Made by a program: the position numbers and the translations under genes. Below, in pieces: positions 6,664 through 9,369 of a DNA stretch of 9,369 bases. A model generated the notes under the pieces. That model was given only the letters and a program-made list of their open reading frames with translations, ran no database searches and had not been told where the DNA came from. How positions within the stretch are numbered: position 1 is the stretch's first letter; every line of letters begins with the position of its first letter. Source of the DNA: CAZTLE01 sp964614415 (GTDB lineage: Bacteria > Bacteroidota > Bacteroidia > Flavobacteriales > Flavobacteriaceae); assembly GCA_964614415.1 (NCBI GenBank), contig CAZTLE010000163.1:1-9369 (forward strand). Reading direction: 5' to 3'.

Positions 6664-7050
6664 ATGAAAGTGATGAAAGTGTCAAGACGGTATTTGATTT
6701 GGTTCATTTCCATCCTTGCGATGGAAATAGCCATTGCCGTGTTTCACTTTCATCCGTTTATAAGAGGGTTCGTGGGTGACGTGCTAATTGTTCCCATGCT
6801 CTATGTGTTCCTGCGAGCCTTCTTCCCTTTATCCAAAACAAGCGCCGCACTGATCGCCTGGATATTCGCCTGTACCATAGAATTCATTCAATGGCTCGAA
6901 ATCACCGAAAAACTCGACATACGCGGTAGGCTCATTGACCTCACCCTGGGAAACACCTTCGATCCCTGGGATCTATTGGCATACTCGCTTGGGTATGTGC
7001 TCATACTACTAACGGAAATGGCATTCAACAGAATAAAAAATGATGCTTAA
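6664..7050 (+). CDS. DUF2809 family membrane protein
   Basis: A 128-residue membrane protein with about four predicted helices (approximately 9-28, 38-55, 59-78 and 102-121). It matches DUF2809 by FIRGFVGDVLIVPMLYVFLR (32-51), TIEFIQWLEI (71-80) and LGNTFDPWDLLAYSLGY (95-111). The function of this family is unknown. The conserved acidic residues (Asp39, Glu73, Asp100, Asp103) lie at membrane edges and could matter for activity. The start at 6664 leaves 2 nt after the creD stop. A second in-frame ATG lies three codons downstream within a tandem ATGAAAGTG duplication, so the exact start is uncertain. The 3' end overlaps the next gene by 11 nt. Linked DUF2809 and DUF1361 genes imply a joint role in the membrane. 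Confidence 0.85.
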   Translation: MKVMKVSRRYLIWFISILAMEIAIAVFHFHPFIRGFVGDVLIVPMLYVFLRAFFPLSKTSAALIAWIFACTIEFIQWLEITEKLDIRGRLIDLTLGNTFDPWDLLAYSLGYVLILLTEMAFNRIKNDA

Positions 7051-7714
7051 ACAACTGCTTCGACGATGGCCGGTGTTCATTACCTTGTCACTGTGCGTAG
7101 CATTTAGCCTTGCACTTCTAATGTGCCGGTTAAAATTCACACAGTCGTTTCAATACCTGTTCCTGGTATGGAATATTTTCCTCGCGGGAATTCCTTACTT
7201 ACTGTCCTCTTACCTCAAGATTCAGGGAGGATCCATCCAGAAACTTACAATTCTCGGTGGTATTTGGTTGCTCTTTTTACCAAATGCGCCCTATATAATA
7301 ACAGATTTCATTCACCTCCGTTACGCCGGTGATTCAGCAATATGGATGGACATTATTATCCTGTTCTCATTTGCCGCATCCGGGTTGTTCCTTTATCTGG
7401 TGTCACTAGCCGACATGCAGAAGATTTTCACCACATACTTCGGAGGAAAAATCTCCCGGATGATTATAACCTCGGTTCCATTTCTTTGTGGCTTTGGAAT
7501 TTACCTCGGAAGGGTATTGCGCTGGAATTCCTGGGACATCCTCGGAAATCCGGGGGAGTTATTAGTCAGTATAGCAAATATCCTCCTGAATCCAGGGGCT
7601 CATTCTGAAGCCTGGTTCATTACATTCGGCTTTGGACTCTTTTTGACCCTGGCCCTATGGGTTTTCAAGCAATTGACAGCTCGAATTCAGACATTGCCGA
7701 TAAAACAGAATTAG
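7040..7714 (+). CDS. DUF1361 family membrane protein
   Basis: A 224-residue protein with about six predicted membrane helices. DUF1361 signatures are clear: LVWNIFLAGIPYLLS (42-56), WLLFLPNAPYIITDFIHL (76-93) and YLGRVLRWNSWDIL (155-168). The polar NAPY and RWNSWD motifs at helix ends are the most conserved and may form a functional site, but no reaction is known. The start is one of two adjacent ATGs (7040 or 7043) inside the end of the DUF2809 gene, so the pair is translationally coupled. It is the last gene of the operon starting at 4777. Downstream lies a heptad-repeat spacer and then a convergent gene. Confidence 0.9.
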   Translation: MMLKQLLRRWPVFITLSLCVAFSLALLMCRLKFTQSFQYLFLVWNIFLAGIPYLLSSYLKIQGGSIQKLTILGGIWLLFLPNAPYIITDFIHLRYAGDSAIWMDIIILFSFAASGLFLYLVSLADMQKIFTTYFGGKISRMIITSVPFLCGFGIYLGRVLRWNSWDILGNPGELLVSIANILLNPGAHSEAWFITFGFGLFLTLALWVFKQLTARIQTLPIKQN

Positions 7715-7715
7715 G

Positions 7716-7828
7716 TTTGAAGTTTTAAATTTTGAGTTTTGAATACTTAATACTGGGTACTGGATACTGGCATTTTAAATTTTGAGATGGGAATCCTGGG
7801 TCTTGAGTCTTGAGTCTTGAGTCTTGTA
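7716..7828. repeat. Degenerate 7-bp repeat array, left half
   Basis: About sixteen units of 7 bp, almost all in the same phase. In order: TTTGAAG, TTTTAAA, TTTTGAG, TTTTGAA, TACTTAA, TACTGGG, TACTGGA, TACTGGC, one extra A, TTTTAAA, TTTTGAG, ATGGGAA, TCCTGGG, three TCTTGAG, then TCTTGTA. The pair TTTTAAATTTTGAG occurs twice (7723-7736 and 7773-7786). It starts two bases after the DUF1361 stop codon. Confidence 0.8.
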
Positions 7829-7840
7829 TCAGACCAAAGC

Positions 7841-7914
7841 TACTCTTAACCAACTCTCACTACTCATTACTCAATACTCACTACTGAATACTGAAAATTT
7901 GGAATTTTAAAATT
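7841..7914. repeat. Degenerate 7-bp repeat array, right half, with terminal AT palindrome
   Basis: The same 7-bp periodicity is seen: TACTCTT (7841-7847), then five in-phase units at 7861-7895 (TACTCAT, TACTCAA, TACTCAC, TACTGAA, TACTGAA). It ends in the perfect 12-bp palindrome AATTTTAAAATT (7903-7914), which touches the stop codon of the leftward gene. The TACT core is shared with the left half and in the same orientation. No transposon ends or CRISPR-like spacers are seen. Confidence 0.7.
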
Positions 7915-9130
7915 ACTCTTTCCCATCCACGTAGTCCTGCAAATAGGCAAAACGCGGGGTAAGGGTTCCTTCGGAAGTTGTGATTCGGGCGCGTTCCAGA
8001 ATTCCATCCCGGTCGCCATTAAAAAAAGCGGGGATAACGTGTTCCATAAACATATCTCCGAAACCTTCACTGGCGTCTTTAGGAAGTTCACATGGAAGGT
8101 TGTCAACCGCCATTACGGTAATTGCTCCGGGAGCATTAAACGATACCTCCGTCTCTGAATCCGGATCGTATCCGTAGAAGGGATCGGCGATTGTCGAAGC
8201 CCTAAGAGTACTGGCCACGGGGCCATCAATATCACAGGAAATGTCAGCCACAAGGTTGATTGTGAAATCTGGATTCTTAGCGTCCTCTCTGGTGAACAGA
8301 TAGGGAGCGCCGTCACCATAAAAATGGCCTGCAATGAACATATCACTTACTCGGGCGTATTGCATGAAATCGCTCTCATGTCCGGACGGATCATCGTAGA
8401 ATGCGAACTTATCCATAGGCTGACCATCGCTGCGCTTCACATATTCGGTTACATCGATAAGACAGTATACTGGTTCATCGAAAGACTGCGTGAGATATTC
8501 GGGGTCGGTCACCTCACGAATCTTCAGGTGATCCAAAATCTCTTTGGCGCCCCGGGTAACTTTTCCGGTACCGGAAAGTATGATCCGCAAGCCTGTGGGA
8601 AGTGCAATGGTGTCTAGTTGGGCTTTAACCGCTTTCAGGTCGGGCAGGGTCTCTACTTTGGGCAGTTCAAAAAGACCATCGCGCAGTCCAAGAGCCCTAA
8701 AGCCGTTATAGGCTCCCACCAAACCGGCGTAATAACCGAAGCCTATGAGTCGGGCATTGTTTTCTCTAACGATAGTTTCGTGATCGTAGAGTTCAATTTT
8801 CTTGTCAAGAACTGCCTTCAGCAACTTTCGGTTATAGGGCTGTTTCTTGATCGTATGACTGAAGAAAAAGTACTTTTTATTCGGAACTAGGGCATCCACC
8901 GGTACTTCCTTCACGCCGAGCATTACATCAGCATCTGAAACGTCCTCCAATACGTTGCATCCAGCCTTCGCATAAGCATCATCACCAAATACGCGTATGT
9001 CTGAAGTTTCCACCACCATTTTGGCTTCCGGAAATTCATTTATGACTTCCTGACACTTGTCGGGTGAAAAAACGACACGTCTGTCGGGCGGATTCTTGCG
9101 TTCTTTAATGAGGGCAAAGGTTACGGGCAT
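7913..9130 (-). CDS. Lysine-ketoglutarate reductase/saccharopine dehydrogenase-like NAD(P)-dependent oxidoreductase
   Basis: A 405-residue cytoplasmic enzyme of the AlaDH/PNT-N plus Rossmann type, closest in appearance to the LKR half of AASS and to fungal Lys1. The N-terminal RKNPPDRRVVFSP (11-23) is the family's basic opening motif. LGVKEVP (71-77) supplies a candidate catalytic Lys74, and FSHT places His92 18 residues later, comparable to Lys77/His96 of yeast Lys1. ARLIGFGYYAGLVGAYNGFR (126-145) is strongly family-like. The nucleotide-binding turn is LSGTGKVTRGA (185-195). ISCDIDGPVASTLRASTIADP (297-317) matches the LKR signature. The substrate is probably an amino acid/2-oxoacid pair (lysine and 2-oxoglutarate are likely, unproven). 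The ATG at 9130 is preferred to an in-frame start at 9205, because the promoter -7 box lies between the two. Confidence 0.85.
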   Translation of the reverse strand: MPVTFALIKERKNPPDRRVVFSPDKCQEVINEFPEAKMVVETSDIRVFGDDAYAKAGCNVLEDVSDADVMLGVKEVPVDALVPNKKYFFFSHTIKKQPYNRKLLKAVLDKKIELYDHETIVRENNARLIGFGYYAGLVGAYNGFRALGLRDGLFELPKVETLPDLKAVKAQLDTIALPTGLRIILSGTGKVTRGAKEILDHLKIREVTDPEYLTQSFDEPVYCLIDVTEYVKRSDGQPMDKFAFYDDPSGHESDFMQYARVSDMFIAGHFYGDGAPYLFTREDAKNPDFTINLVADISCDIDGPVASTLRASTIADPFYGYDPDSETEVSFNAPGAITVMAVDNLPCELPKDASEGFGDMFMEHVIPAFFNGDRDGILERARITTSEGTLTPRFAYLQDYVDGKE

Positions 9131-9163
9131 ATTGGAATACTTTTTGAAGGTAGTAATAGCCCG

Positions 9164-9171
9164 CAAAGATA
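9164..9171 (-). promoter_or_regulatory. -7 element for the LKR-like gene
   Basis: The minus strand reads TATCTTTG, a perfect TAnnTTTG match, 33 nt upstream of the ATG at 9130. Transcription from it would start inside the longer open frame, which settles the choice of start. It lies back to back with the ssrA -7 element, 12 bp away. Confidence 0.6.
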
Positions 9172-9183
9172 CCAATTTTGGTG

Positions 9184-9191
9184 TATCTTTG
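9184..9191 (+). promoter_or_regulatory. -7 element for ssrA
   Basis: TATCTTTG matches TAnnTTTG exactly, 35 nt before the mature tmRNA 5' end at 9227. A transcript starting near 9197-9199 would leave a roughly 30-nt precursor leader, which RNase P would remove. A clear -33 element is not seen. Confidence 0.6.
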
Positions 9192-9226
9192 TAGGCTCGC
9201 AACACGCGGGAACGTTCTTATTTTAT

Positions 9227-9369
9227 GGGGCCGACTGGTTTTGACAGCGGGTTAAACGGTACGGTAAGCATGTCGAGCGCTGGAACACAGCTCGTTAATC
9301 TCATGATTCAACTTTTTTAAACGGCGATAATAACTACGCCCTAGCTGCATAATCTGAATTATAGTAGGA
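9227..9369 (+). ncRNA. ssrA: tmRNA (transfer-messenger RNA), 5' part
   Basis: Ribosome-rescue RNA that acts with SmpB to release stalled ribosomes and tag the unfinished protein for degradation. The 5' end GGGGCCGACUGGUUUUGACA is the conserved tRNA-like start. The tag frame is recognisable at 9323-9352: GGC GAT AAT AAC TAC GCC CTA GCT GCA TAA, encoding GDNNYALAA and then stop. That is a typical Bacteroidota tag with Gly as the resume codon and the YALAA protease signal. Only 143 nt lie in the window; the remaining pseudoknots and the 3' acceptor half are beyond the end. Confidence 0.95.

Noticed and set aside
7716..7914. CRISPR array or insertion-sequence remnant
   Set aside because: The units are only 7 bp and contiguous, with no spacers, no long identical repeats, no terminal inverted repeats and no transposase.
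8324..8890. Two consecutive plus-strand open frames (97 and 90 codons)
   Set aside because: Both are antisense shadows of the LKR-like oxidoreductase and encode no recognisable protein.
9131..9205. 25-codon N-terminal extension of the LKR-like gene (MLRAYKD...)
   Set aside because: It would cross the gene's own -7 element (9164-9171) and the ssrA promoter, and it lacks family resemblance. The ATG at 9130 begins the conserved N-terminus.

Overview
The window looks like a chromosomal segment of a Bacteroidota bacterium, most likely a marine or environmental member of the Flavobacteriaceae. Four things point this way. Promoters carry a TAnnTTTG-type -7 element. Shine-Dalgarno sequences are absent in front of well-supported genes. 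The tmRNA tag reads GDNNYALAA. The protein set is typical: TypA, a metal-type KdsA, an HTH_34 regulator, CreD, DUF2809 and DUF1361. No transposase, phage gene or CRISPR array is visible. Identity is inferred from reading the sequence; no search was run.

Layout. Bases 1-1227 (minus) hold the N-terminal 409 codons of the translational GTPase TypA/BipA. A divergent promoter region (1228-1384) leads into kdsA (1385-2203, plus), a KDO-8-phosphate synthase for lipopolysaccharide. A small DUF1801 gene (2194-2553, minus) overlaps the kdsA tail. It is divergent, by only 25 bp, from a secreted transglutaminase-like protein (2579-3553, plus). A gene-poor spacer (3554-3828) contains a hairpin, repeated TTTTCCGGTTT words and the first of two palindromic operators.

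The central block (3829-7714, all plus) is the most interesting part. It appears to be two adjacent operons. The first encodes a six-TM membrane protein and a 97-residue winged-helix regulator, whose GTG start directly abuts the upstream stop. The second encodes a Coq4-like putative metalloprotein, CreD, a DUF2809 membrane protein and a DUF1361 membrane protein, packed with gaps of 10 and 2 nt and an 11-nt overlap. Each operon is preceded, 7-8 nt before its first ATG, by a 19-bp palindrome of the form TACTTTGAA-NNN-CAAAGTA. The simplest reading is that the small regulator controls both operons through these twin sites, forming a compact membrane or envelope-related regulon.

The right end has a convergent spacer (7715-7912) built largely of degenerate 7-bp units. 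It is followed by a lysine-ketoglutarate-reductase-like/AlaDH-fold oxidoreductase (7913-9130, minus). A back-to-back promoter pair then fires that gene leftward and ssrA (tmRNA, 9227 to the window end, incomplete) rightward. No stretch over 300 bases lacks a gene.
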